Assembly: GCA_964415365.1 (NCBI GenBank)
Contig: CAYPYW010000035.1
Coordinates: 1 to 22,847 of the forward strand
Length of the DNA stretch: 22,847 bases
Direction of reading: 5' to 3'
From: Hydromicrobium sp964415365
Lineage (GTDB): Bacteria > Actinomycetota > Humimicrobiia > Humimicrobiales > Humimicrobiaceae
A program made the position numbers and the translations under genes. The notes under the pieces were generated by a model, which saw nothing but the letters and a program-made list of their open reading frames with translations, was not told the origin of the DNA and ran no database searches. The first letter of the stretch is position 1; each line of letters starts with the position of its first letter. Positions 16,550 to 22,847 of the stretch are shown here, one piece after another.

Positions 16550-16605
16550 TATTGACTAAAATAATATTATTTGTGTCATCATATTGACTATAATCACAAT
16601 ATTAT
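16550..16605 (+). repeat. Imperfect direct repeat upstream of the ATPase gene
   Basis: TATTGACTAAAAT...AATATTAT (16550-16570) recurs as TATTGACTATAAT...AATATTAT (16582-16605), about 32 bp apart or three helical turns. The second copy contains the -35 box of the ATPase gene. This phasing would let a dimeric regulator bind one face, but may also be chance in AT-rich DNA. Confidence 0.35.
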
Positions 16606-16612
16606 ATATACT
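16584..16612 (+). promoter_or_regulatory. Promoter of the DUF4143 ATPase gene, giving a leaderless mRNA
   Basis: TTGACT (16584-16589) and TATACT (16607-16612) are 17 bp apart. The ATG at 16619 lies 6 nt after the -10 box, where transcription itself should begin, and no Shine-Dalgarno site precedes it. Confidence 0.5.
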
Positions 16613-16618
16613 TTATAT

Positions 16619-17746
16619 ATGTTAAAGAGGTTTTACAGTTCAAAAATCAAAAGCCACCTTTCACCAGGCAAGGTTCTGGTTATCTATGGTCCCAGAAGAG
16701 TTGGTAAAACCACACTGGTTGACAATTTTCTCAAAGGCTATAAAGGGAAAGTCTATAAAAGTACTGGTGAAAACCTGCAGTTAAAAAATATACTGGAATC
16801 AAATGAATTTTCTAAAATAATACCATTTTTTAAAAGTTATGAATTAATAGTGATCGATGAGGCACAGAAAATTGATGGTATTGGTCAGGGATTAAAGATT
16901 ATTGTGGACCAGATCCCTGAAGTTAAAGTAATTGCTACAGGATCTTCTTCTTTTGGTCTTTCAAATAAGATAGGAGAACCACTAGTGGGAAGACAGAAGA
17001 TCTTAAAACTCTATCCATTTTCAGCAATTGAATTAGATGATAATTTCGGGTCTTCCTATGTCCAGGAGAACCTCGAGAACCTTATGATTTTTGGAGCATA
17101 TCCTGAAATAATTACAAGTCAGAGTTTTGATGAAAAAATTGAATTCCTTCATCAAATAAGGGATTCTTATCTATATAAAGATATTTTAGAGCTCAAAAGA
17201 ATACAAAATTCTAAAAAGATCCTGGATTTATTAAGGTTGGTCGCTTTCCAGATAGGAAAACAGGTCTCTCTTCATGAACTGGGCAAAAACCTGGGACTGA
17301 GTAAAAATACTGTGGAACATTATCTGGATTTATTGGAAAAATCCTTTGTTCTGATCAATATTAGGGGTTATTCACGTAACTTAAGAAAGGAGATCACCAA
17401 GACATCACGTTATTATTTTTATGATAATGGTATAAGGAATTCAGTAATTGAGAATTTTAATTTTTTTAACAGCAGGAACGACCAGGGACAACTCTGGGAA
17501 AACTTTTTATTTATTGAAAGATTAAAAAAACAACATTATCAAAAGATATATTCAAATAACTTCTTTTGGAGAACCTGGAACCAAAAGGAAATAGATATGG
17601 TTGAGGAACGGGAAGGTAGATTATTTGGTTATGAGTTTAAATATGGCGATAAAAAAATAAAACCCCCAAAAGAATGGTCCGGGACTTATAAAAATGCATC
17701 CTTTGAGGTAATAAATCAGGACAACTATCTTGATTTCATTCTATAA
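16619..17746 (+). CDS. AAA+ ATPase with C-terminal DUF4143 domain
   Basis: A 375-residue member of the ATPase/DUF4143 family found widely in bacteria and archaea. The P-loop is GPRRVGKT (24-31), Walker B is LIVIDEAQ (76-83) and the sensor region is ATGSSSF (107-113). A winged helix follows (LHELGKNLGLSKNTVEHYLDLLEKSFVL), then DUF4143. The end carries a PD-(D/E)XK-like pattern: EID (D326), then GYEFKYG (E339, K341), so nuclease activity is possible. A TTG at 16571 would extend the frame by 16 residues, but the ATG at 16619 begins the family's usual N-terminus. It diverges from the toxin-antitoxin pair. Its physiological role is not established for the family. Confidence 0.88.
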   Translation: MLKRFYSSKIKSHLSPGKVLVIYGPRRVGKTTLVDNFLKGYKGKVYKSTGENLQLKNILESNEFSKIIPFFKSYELIVIDEAQKIDGIGQGLKIIVDQIPEVKVIATGSSSFGLSNKIGEPLVGRQKILKLYPFSAIELDDNFGSSYVQENLENLMIFGAYPEIITSQSFDEKIEFLHQIRDSYLYKDILELKRIQNSKKILDLLRLVAFQIGKQVSLHELGKNLGLSKNTVEHYLDLLEKSFVLINIRGYSRNLRKEITKTSRYYFYDNGIRNSVIENFNFFNSRNDQGQLWENFLFIERLKKQHYQKIYSNNFFWRTWNQKEIDMVEEREGRLFGYEFKYGDKKIKPPKEWSGTYKNASFEVINQDNYLDFIL

Positions 17747-17782
17747 TTGTAAAAAATTGGTGAAATTATATTTTTTTACAAT
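17746..17782 (+). terminator. AT-rich hairpin at the end of the ATPase gene
   Basis: ATTGTAAAAAA (17746-17756) and TTTTTTACAAT (17772-17782) are exact inverse complements around 15 nt, starting at the last base of the ATPase stop codon. The stem is AT-rich and no long U-run follows on the outer side, so it may end or stabilise the mRNA. Confidence 0.4.
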
Positions 17783-17847
17783 AGGCTATACAATGAGATT
17801 AAGTTATTTTTTTGGAAATAAACTATTATTAATTTACAGATAATATT

Positions 17848-17877
17848 ATGCAAAGGAGCTTCCCATTAAGGAACTAA
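17848..17877 (+). CDS. Possible 9-codon leader ORF overlapping the exporter start
   Basis: An ATG at 17848 opens a 9-residue reading frame (MQRSFPLRN, stop at 17875-17877), out of frame with the exporter. It overlaps that gene's ribosome-binding site and proposed ATT start. It has no good Shine-Dalgarno site of its own. Chance is likely. Confidence 0.15.
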   Translation: MQRSFPLRN

Positions 17878-19703
17878 AAACACTCTTAAAATACCTGAAA
17901 AAACATAAATTACACCTTGCAGGGAGTATTATATATATACTTTTGACCAATGCCCTGGCACTTCTTATCCCCTGGATACTCAAACTTGCTATAGACAGCA
18001 TAAAAAACTCCCCTGAAGATACCAATCTCCTGAAGTACAGCATACTTCTTGTAGGAGTAGCAGCAGCCCAGGGAATTTTCAGATTTTATATGAGAAAAAT
18101 TCTTGTAGGTATATCCAGAAAAATTGAATATAGTATCAGAGTAGATTTTTTTTCACACCTGCAAAAACTCGACTCTTCATTCTTCGCCAATACCAGAACA
18201 GGTAGTATTATGGCACTCATGACCAATGATCTTGAAGCGGTAAGGAATTTCCTGGGACCGGGACTCTTAAACCTCTTCAATACTATCTCTGTTTTTATAA
18301 CCACCTTAACCGTTATGTTTCTCGTAAACGTTAGATTATCGCTCTATTCACTGATTGCCATTCCCGTGCTTCCATTTCTGGTGAATAAACTGGGAAATAT
18401 GCTCCATCAGAGATTTAAAAAATCTCAGGAACAATATGCAGTTCTTTCAGCCAGAACCCAGGAGAGTATTGCCGGGATAAAAGTTATAAAATCCTTCACT
18501 CAGGAAGAAAATGAAAAAAACATATTCTCGGAACTGAACCAGGAATACATAAAAAGGAACTTATCCCTTGCCAGAGTAAGAAGTGTATTCTGGCCATCAA
18601 TGATCTTTGTAGGAGGAGTCGGAGCACTTGTTGTATTGCTGGTGGGCGGAAAACAAGTTATAGATGGAACTCTGACTATAGGCCAATTTGTTCAATTTTC
18701 TGCCTATGTGGGCTCCATTACCTGGCCTCTTATATCTCTGGGGTGGGTTATTAACTTAATCCAGCGAGGTTCTGTTTCTATGGGCAGGATTAACAATATA
18801 TTCAAGATAAAACCAGATATTACCAGTCCAAAAAAACAATCACCCTTAAAAACCTTACAGGGCAATATCAGTTTTAATCATATATCTTTCAGATATGAAC
18901 TCAATAAAAATACGGCAAGGCTAATAAAAGCAGACTTCATTGACTTTAAGGATACCTTTTCCCGGTACATTAAAAATAACTGGGTAGTAGGGGATATAAG
19001 TTTTGATATAAAAGCAGGAATGCAGGTAGGGATAGTGGGTTTTACCGGGTCTGGAAAATCAACAATCGTCAACCTAATTCCACGCCTTTATGACCCACAA
19101 AAAGGTAAAATTTTAATAGATGGTTATGATATAAAATCATACTCCCCGGAAGTTCTCCGCTCAAATATTGGATATGCTACCCAGGAACCTTTCCTCTTTT
19201 CCAAATCAATTAAAGGAAATATCTTATTTGGAGAAGAAGAGCTTCTGTCAAATCTTAGTGAGATTGAAATTATGAATAAAATTATAGAAGTTTCAAAAAT
19301 ATCACATCTCCATGAGGATGTAATCCAGTTCCCCAAAAGATATGAGACCATGATTGGCGAGAGAGGCATTACTCTATCAGGGGGACAGAAACAGAGACTG
19401 GCGATAGCCAGGGCTTTGTTTTCACAACCCAGAATTTTAATTTTAGACGATTCATTCTCGAACGTTGATACCAATACCGAGGAATTAATACTGGGAGACC
19501 TGAGGAAGAAAATTACCGGCATTACTACCATAATAATTTCCCATCGTATCTCTACCATAAAGAATTCCGATTTAATAATAGTCATAGACGATGGGAAGAT
19601 AAATGCAACGGGGAAACACGGTGAACTTTTAAGAAAAAGCGGAATCTATCAGAGTTTATACCATAAACAGCAATTATCCGAAGAGCTAAAAGAAGAAGTT
19701 TAA
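17865..19703 (+). CDS. ABC exporter half-transporter with degenerate ATP site (likely ATT start)
   Basis: A 612-residue half-transporter: six-helix membrane domain (about 1-320), then the ATPase domain. Walker A is GFTGSGKST (392-400), signature LSGGQ (about 503-507), and the switch histidine H560. Walker B ends in D528-D529, so the catalytic glutamate is replaced by aspartate, as in TM287-like subunits of heterodimeric exporters. Between the A-loop tyrosine (FRYE) and Walker A there are about 30 extra residues. The frame has no ATG, GTG or TTG before 17943, which would cut into the first helix. ATT at 17865 lies 6 nt after AAAGGAG (17852-17858) and gives a complete N-terminus. Its partner gene follows 18 nt later. 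The substrate is unknown. Confidence 0.9.
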   Translation: MKELKTLLKYLKKHKLHLAGSIIYILLTNALALLIPWILKLAIDSIKNSPEDTNLLKYSILLVGVAAAQGIFRFYMRKILVGISRKIEYSIRVDFFSHLQKLDSSFFANTRTGSIMALMTNDLEAVRNFLGPGLLNLFNTISVFITTLTVMFLVNVRLSLYSLIAIPVLPFLVNKLGNMLHQRFKKSQEQYAVLSARTQESIAGIKVIKSFTQEENEKNIFSELNQEYIKRNLSLARVRSVFWPSMIFVGGVGALVVLLVGGKQVIDGTLTIGQFVQFSAYVGSITWPLISLGWVINLIQRGSVSMGRINNIFKIKPDITSPKKQSPLKTLQGNISFNHISFRYELNKNTARLIKADFIDFKDTFSRYIKNNWVVGDISFDIKAGMQVGIVGFTGSGKSTIVNLIPRLYDPQKGKILIDGYDIKSYSPEVLRSNIGYATQEPFLFSKSIKGNILFGEEELLSNLSEIEIMNKIIEVSKISHLHEDVIQFPKRYETMIGERGITLSGGQKQRLAIARALFSQPRILILDDSFSNVDTNTEELILGDLRKKITGITTIIISHRISTIKNSDLIIVIDDGKINATGKHGELLRKSGIYQSLYHKQQLSEELKEEV

Positions 19704-19721
19704 AAGGATTGTGAATAAAAT

Positions 19722-21500
19722 ATGACCGAAGGTTTTTACGAAAAAGATCTAATAGAAAAACAAATAGATAAAAGAGTTACTTCAAGGCTCTTAAGATATA
19801 TTAGGCCATACCGTTATTTTCTGGGACTTACCATTTTCTTACTTCTGCTTATAGCAGGATTGGAAATACTGGGGCCATACCTCGTAAAAATAGCCATCGA
19901 CCATTATATCACCCCTAAAAATTTTGAAGGTCTCCTTTATGTAGTTATTTTATATGGGCTGGTAATCCTATTTGAATTCATAATCCATTACTTCCAGGTG
20001 TATTTTACTGAATATATGGGCCAGAAGATAATGTACGATATGAGAATGAATATTTTTTCACATATAAACAAAATGCCAATGTCCTTCTTCGACAAAAATC
20101 CTACCGGCAGAATTATGACCAGAGTGACTACTGATATCCAGACTCTAAATGAGATGCTGTCTTCAGGAACTGTAACCCTGTTCGGAGATGTATTCATGAT
20201 ACTGGGTATTATGATTATGATGCTCTCCCTGAACTGGAAACTATCCCTTATCACCTTTTCAGTTCTTATCTTACTGGCTATTGCCACATTCATATTCAGA
20301 TCCAAAGTCAGAATAGCATTCAGAATCATAAGGGCAAAAATATCCAATATCAACTCTTTCCTGCATGAAGCAATTTCCGGAATTAACACTACCAAGCTAT
20401 TCAACAGGCAGGAAGAAAACAACGAAGATTTTAAGATCTTAAACCGGCAGTACCTGAACACTTACCTTAAAACTATATTTTACTATGCTGTCTTCTTCCC
20501 TGCAGTAACCCTGATAAGTACCATGGCGGTAGCTCTGATAATCTGGTACGGAGGCCAAAAAGTTATTCAGAATTTCCTTACCCTGGGAACCCTGGTAGCT
20601 TTCATCCAGTATATAGAAAAATTCTTCCACCCTATAAGTGATCTAAGTGAAAAATTTGGAATCTTCCAGGAAGCTATAGCGGCTTCAGAGAGAATATTCA
20701 AACTTCTTGACCAGAAACCATCCATTGTTTCCCCAGCCAATCCCGTAAAAGCCAAGGAAATTAAGGGAAACATCAAATTTGACAATGTGTGGTTCGCTTA
20801 CAATAACAGGAACTATATACTCAAAGATATTTCATTTAAACTTGAAACTGGCCGGAGTGTAGCTTTTGTGGGAGCAACCGGTTCAGGTAAAACTTCTATT
20901 ATAAATTTAATGAACAGATTTTATGATATTCAGAAAGGAAAGATTTTTCTTGATGATATAGATATAAAAAGATTCAATCTTCAGGATTTAAGGAAGCATA
21001 TCGGGGTAGTAATGCAGGATGTATTCCTTTTCTCCGGTACCATACTGGATAATATCCGCCTTGGAAACAAAGACATCTCATTAGATGAAGTAATAAGGGC
21101 TTCAAAATATGTAAACGCCCATAAATTCATAGAAAGACTTCCCGATAAATATAATCATGAAGTTAAAGAAAGAGGACAGATATTATCCGTAGGTCAGCGC
21201 CAGCTAATTGCTTTCGCCAGAGCACTGGTATTTAATCCGGAAATACTTCTGGTGCTCGATGAAGCAACTTCGAGTATTGATTCTGAAATTGAGGCGCTGA
21301 TCCAGGATGCCCTGACCAAAATAATGAAGAACAGGACCACCATAATAATCGCTCACCGTCTTTCCACCATAAAGAATGTAGATAAAATAATAGTTCTATC
21401 CCACGGCAGAATAGTAGAAGAAGGCACCCACAGTGAACTGCTTAAATTGAAGGGAATCTATCATAAACTCTACAAGTTTCAGTATCAGCTTCAGGCTTAA
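19722..21500 (+). CDS. ABC exporter half-transporter with canonical Walker B (partner subunit)
   Basis: A 592-residue half-transporter, six-helix domain then ATPase. Walker A is GATGSGKT (384-391), Q-loop VMQDVFLFSG, Walker B VLDEATSSID with catalytic E514, and switch H545. The signature is LSVGQ (488-492) instead of LSGGQ. With the first subunit's altered Walker B, this LSVGQ forms the degenerate site, while E514 with the partner's LSGGQ forms the working site, the pattern of TM287/288, BmrCD and LmrCD. The ATG comes 18 nt after the first gene's stop with AAGGATTGTG upstream, so the two are one operon. Such exporters move drugs, lipids or peptides; nothing here identifies the cargo. Confidence 0.95.
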   Translation: MTEGFYEKDLIEKQIDKRVTSRLLRYIRPYRYFLGLTIFLLLLIAGLEILGPYLVKIAIDHYITPKNFEGLLYVVILYGLVILFEFIIHYFQVYFTEYMGQKIMYDMRMNIFSHINKMPMSFFDKNPTGRIMTRVTTDIQTLNEMLSSGTVTLFGDVFMILGIMIMMLSLNWKLSLITFSVLILLAIATFIFRSKVRIAFRIIRAKISNINSFLHEAISGINTTKLFNRQEENNEDFKILNRQYLNTYLKTIFYYAVFFPAVTLISTMAVALIIWYGGQKVIQNFLTLGTLVAFIQYIEKFFHPISDLSEKFGIFQEAIAASERIFKLLDQKPSIVSPANPVKAKEIKGNIKFDNVWFAYNNRNYILKDISFKLETGRSVAFVGATGSGKTSIINLMNRFYDIQKGKIFLDDIDIKRFNLQDLRKHIGVVMQDVFLFSGTILDNIRLGNKDISLDEVIRASKYVNAHKFIERLPDKYNHEVKERGQILSVGQRQLIAFARALVFNPEILLVLDEATSSIDSEIEALIQDALTKIMKNRTTIIIAHRLSTIKNVDKIIVLSHGRIVEEGTHSELLKLKGIYHKLYKFQYQLQA

Positions 21501-21512
21501 AAGTATTTCTTC

Positions 21513-21527
21513 AATCAACATTTGATT
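21513..21527 (+). terminator. Short inverted repeat after the exporter operon
   Basis: AATCAA (21513-21518) and TTGATT (21522-21527) can pair across CAT, 12 nt after the exporter stop, followed by an AT-rich but not U-only tract. It is a weak terminator candidate. Confidence 0.25.
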
Positions 21528-21627
21528 AAATATTTTAATGATGCTATCCCAGACTTATGTTCTCTTTAATATTTGTAAATTCATAACCACAATATCATTC
21601 CCCTTATATAATAAAATTTCTTTATTA

Positions 21628-21636
21628 TGTTAAAAT
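21628..21636 (+). promoter_or_regulatory. Extended -10 promoter of the phosphoesterase gene, possibly leaderless
   Basis: TG-T-TAAAAT (21628-21636) is an extended -10 element. No -35 box is evident. The ATG at 21643 lies 6 nt after it and has no Shine-Dalgarno site (AACCTC precedes it), the same spacing as at the DUF4143 ATPase gene. Confidence 0.45.
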
Positions 21637-21642
21637 AACCTC

Positions 21643-22089
21643 ATGCACAAAACTAAGTTAAAATTTGTGATCCATCAACATTTCGCTTCACACTTGCATT
21701 ACGATTTAAGGCTTGAGCTGGAAGGTGTTTTAAAAAGCTGGGCTGTTCCTAAAGAACCCTCACTCGACCCTAAGATCAAAAGACTTGCTGTTATGGTTGA
21801 AAACCACCCGCTCGAATACATATCATTTAAAGGCACCATTCCTGAAGGAAACTATGGGGCAGGAAAGGTAAATATCTGGGATAAAGGGACTTACACTGCG
21901 TTCAATGCCACAAATAGAGAGGAAAACGAAAAAATTCTAAAGGATGGCTTAAAGAACGGGCACATAAGTTTTATCCTGAACGGCCAAAAACTAAAGGGTG
22001 AATTTGCACTTGTCAGAATCAGGAAAGCCAGCGAGAAAGACTGGCTTCTTATCAAGAAAGGTGACCGGTTTTCTCTTCAATCAAAATAA
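21643..22089 (+). CDS. Stand-alone LigD-type DNA 3'-phosphoesterase
   Basis: A 148-residue protein that is just the phosphoesterase module of DNA ligase D, which trims 3'-phosphates and 3'-ribonucleotides at breaks before ligation. All catalytic residues known from Pseudomonas LigD are present with identical spacing: H13, H19, D21, R23, H55, Y59 (matching H42, H48, D50, R52, H84, Y88). Family motifs LHYDLRLELEG, LKSWAVPKEPSLDP and GTIPEGNYGAGKV are clear. No ligase or polymerase module and no ku gene is nearby. It is therefore a free-standing repair enzyme, as known in some archaea and bacteria. Gene convergent with the NYN gene, 11 bp apart. Confidence 0.93.
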   Translation: MHKTKLKFVIHQHFASHLHYDLRLELEGVLKSWAVPKEPSLDPKIKRLAVMVENHPLEYISFKGTIPEGNYGAGKVNIWDKGTYTAFNATNREENEKILKDGLKNGHISFILNGQKLKGEFALVRIRKASEKDWLLIKKGDRFSLQSK

Positions 22090-22100
22090 AAAGAAAATCC

Positions 22101-22718
22101 CTACTGCCAGTATTCTGGCTTGACTATTCTATTTCCACCGCTGTCAATCACTTCCTCCGGAAATTGGCTCTTTTTAAAATAGTTAGTAAAAATTCTCGCA
22201 CTAAAATGGCAATACTCTCTTAACCTGTCGGTCCCCCTGCAAGGTGGGAAGAATATAACCAGTTTAACATTAAAAAGTTCCAGTAGGGCCCTGCATACCG
22301 GTACGAGATCGCTGTCTCCGGATATTAATACCTGGGTATCACAATTATTCTGATAAGCGTCCTTAAACATTTCAACCGCTATATTCATATCCGTCATTTT
22401 TTCACTGAAATTTTTAAAAACTTTCCCGCACCTGGTACACACCGTCATACCCTTTTGATGCCTGCCCAAAAAAACCTGCATGTCAGGTAGAGTTTTTAGA
22501 GCTTTTATATAAGAGGATTGTCTTTGGAACTTACCTTCGTCGAACTTTGCTGAAACCATGCTGGTAAAATATTTTATCCTGACAAGTTTCTGGTTGGAAA
22601 GACAGAGCTTCCTGGCTAATTCCATTAAATCCAGCCAATAATACTTTCTCAAGTTGGCTCTTTTTAAACCATTGTAAAGATTAAGACCATCAATATAAAA
22701 AATTACCCGCTCATCCAT
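22101..22718 (-). CDS. NYN-domain (LabA/DUF88-like) putative ribonuclease
   Basis: A 205-residue NYN-domain protein, a PIN-like fold thought to cut or process RNA. The acidic pocket is visible as D10 (FYIDGLNLYNGL), D110 (KMTDMNIAVEMFKDA) and D135/D137 (LISGDSDLVPVCRAL). A CTRC pair (94-97) in a loop may bind metal with other ligands. The ATG at 22718 has AGGTGA 8 nt upstream. Between it and a consensus promoter lies a structured leader that ends in an intrinsic terminator, so expression may depend on read-through. A small GCCAG/CTGGC hairpin (22106-22119) within the last codons, followed by a T-rich tract, could end the transcript. Its RNA target is unknown. Confidence 0.88.
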   Translation of the reverse strand: MDERVIFYIDGLNLYNGLKRANLRKYYWLDLMELARKLCLSNQKLVRIKYFTSMVSAKFDEGKFQRQSSYIKALKTLPDMQVFLGRHQKGMTVCTRCGKVFKNFSEKMTDMNIAVEMFKDAYQNNCDTQVLISGDSDLVPVCRALLELFNVKLVIFFPPCRGTDRLREYCHFSARIFTNYFKKSQFPEEVIDSGGNRIVKPEYWQ

Positions 22719-22732
22719 GATTATTCACCTGG

Positions 22733-22760
22733 CAAAAAGAAAGGCCTCCAGTAGAGGCCT
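22733..22760 (-). terminator. Intrinsic terminator in the NYN gene leader
   Basis: On the minus strand AGGCCTC pairs exactly with GAGGCCT around a 5-nt loop (22760-22742) and is followed by TTCTTTTT. The stem is 7 bp and mostly G-C. It lies 15 nt before the NYN ribosome-binding region, so it either ends the small RNA or attenuates the gene. Confidence 0.7.
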
Positions 22761-22807
22761 CGGGACAGAGATACTATCTCTGTTGTGGTATCAAAATCTG
22801 ATTTTGC
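22733..22807 (-). ncRNA. Candidate small RNA or attenuator: three successive hairpins
   Basis: From the predicted start near 22807 the RNA would be about 75 nt, with little sequence outside stems. The hairpins in order are CAAAAT-CTG-type loop (22806-22792, arms 6 bp), ACAGAGATA/TATCTCTGT (22783-22765, arms 9 bp) and AGGCCTC/GAGGCCT (22760-22742) with a U-rich end. Linkers are 8 and 4 nt. It begins at a perfect promoter and ends at a terminator. It matches no RNA family I know. Either a free RNA or a conditional leader of the NYN gene would fit. Confidence 0.5.
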
Positions 22808-22813
22808 AGAAGA

Positions 22814-22842
22814 ATTATAAGACACCCTACCCCCTTTGTCAA
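22814..22842 (-). promoter_or_regulatory. Perfect consensus sigma70 promoter upstream of the NYN leader
   Basis: On the minus strand TTGACA (22842-22837) and TATAAT (22819-22814) are separated by exactly 17 bp. Both boxes match the consensus at all six positions, the strongest promoter in the window. The spacer is G-rich (two runs of three or more Gs). Confidence 0.85.
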
Positions 22843-22847
22843 AATAC

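Noticed and set aside
19124..19585. 153-residue minus-strand open frame
   Set aside because: Antisense to the ATPase domain of the exporter subunit, without any domain of its own.
1..22847. CRISPR array, tRNA or rRNA genes
   Set aside because: I saw no regularly spaced direct repeats of CRISPR type, no cloverleaf with acceptor and T-loop motifs, and no rRNA signature stretches.

Overview
The window is AT-rich (roughly one third G+C by eye), densely coded bacterial DNA. It carries DnaK, a CbpA-type DnaJ, Hsp20, ClpB and a MerR-type HspR-like repressor, sigma70-like promoters and good Shine-Dalgarno sites. The phylum cannot be fixed from this alone. Low G+C, HspR-style control and a stand-alone LigD-type phosphoesterase would fit an Atribacterota-like or deep-branching low-GC actinobacterial-like genome, but that is a guess. 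A run of 10 Ns (9890-9899) shows the window comes from a scaffolded assembly. It interrupts clpB only artificially.

Left part (1-3182, + strand): the tail of an unknown ORF, an MgtC/SapB membrane protein, a Mut7-C RNase-like protein, a PlsC-type acyltransferase, and an AbrB/PIN toxin-antitoxin pair with a palindromic promoter.

Defence block (3191-8082, - strand): four tightly packed genes read right to left. They are a DNA methyltransferase with TSPPY motif, a likely PD-(D/E)XK restriction enzyme, a DUF262-DUF1524 (GmrSD-like) protein and a second methyltransferase with DPPF motif. Gaps are 2 nt and 1 nt, then a 4-nt ATGA overlap, behind one candidate promoter. This looks like a restriction-modification unit with a GmrSD-type nuclease built in, and it is the most interesting system here.

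Chaperone block (8230-14810, - strand): hspR, dnaK, hsp20, dnaJ (cbpA-like) and clpB form one heat-shock operon. A consensus promoter and AT-rich palindromes lie upstream of hspR. grpE is absent locally. A perfect 11-bp hairpin sits between hsp20 and dnaJ.

Middle (14811-17746): a gene-poor stretch with a decayed IS3-like transposase remnant, a second AbrB/PIN pair whose leader holds four 7-bp tandem repeats, and a divergent AAA+ ATPase of the DUF4143 type that appears to be leaderless.

Right part (17865-22847): two adjacent half-transporter genes form a heterodimeric ABC exporter with one degenerate and one canonical ATP site. The first seems to start at ATT. Then come a stand-alone LigD-type 3'-phosphoesterase and, convergent with it, a NYN-domain RNase-like gene. 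Upstream of the NYN gene a perfect consensus promoter drives about 75 nt of three successive hairpins, the last with a U-tract. This is a candidate small RNA or attenuator.
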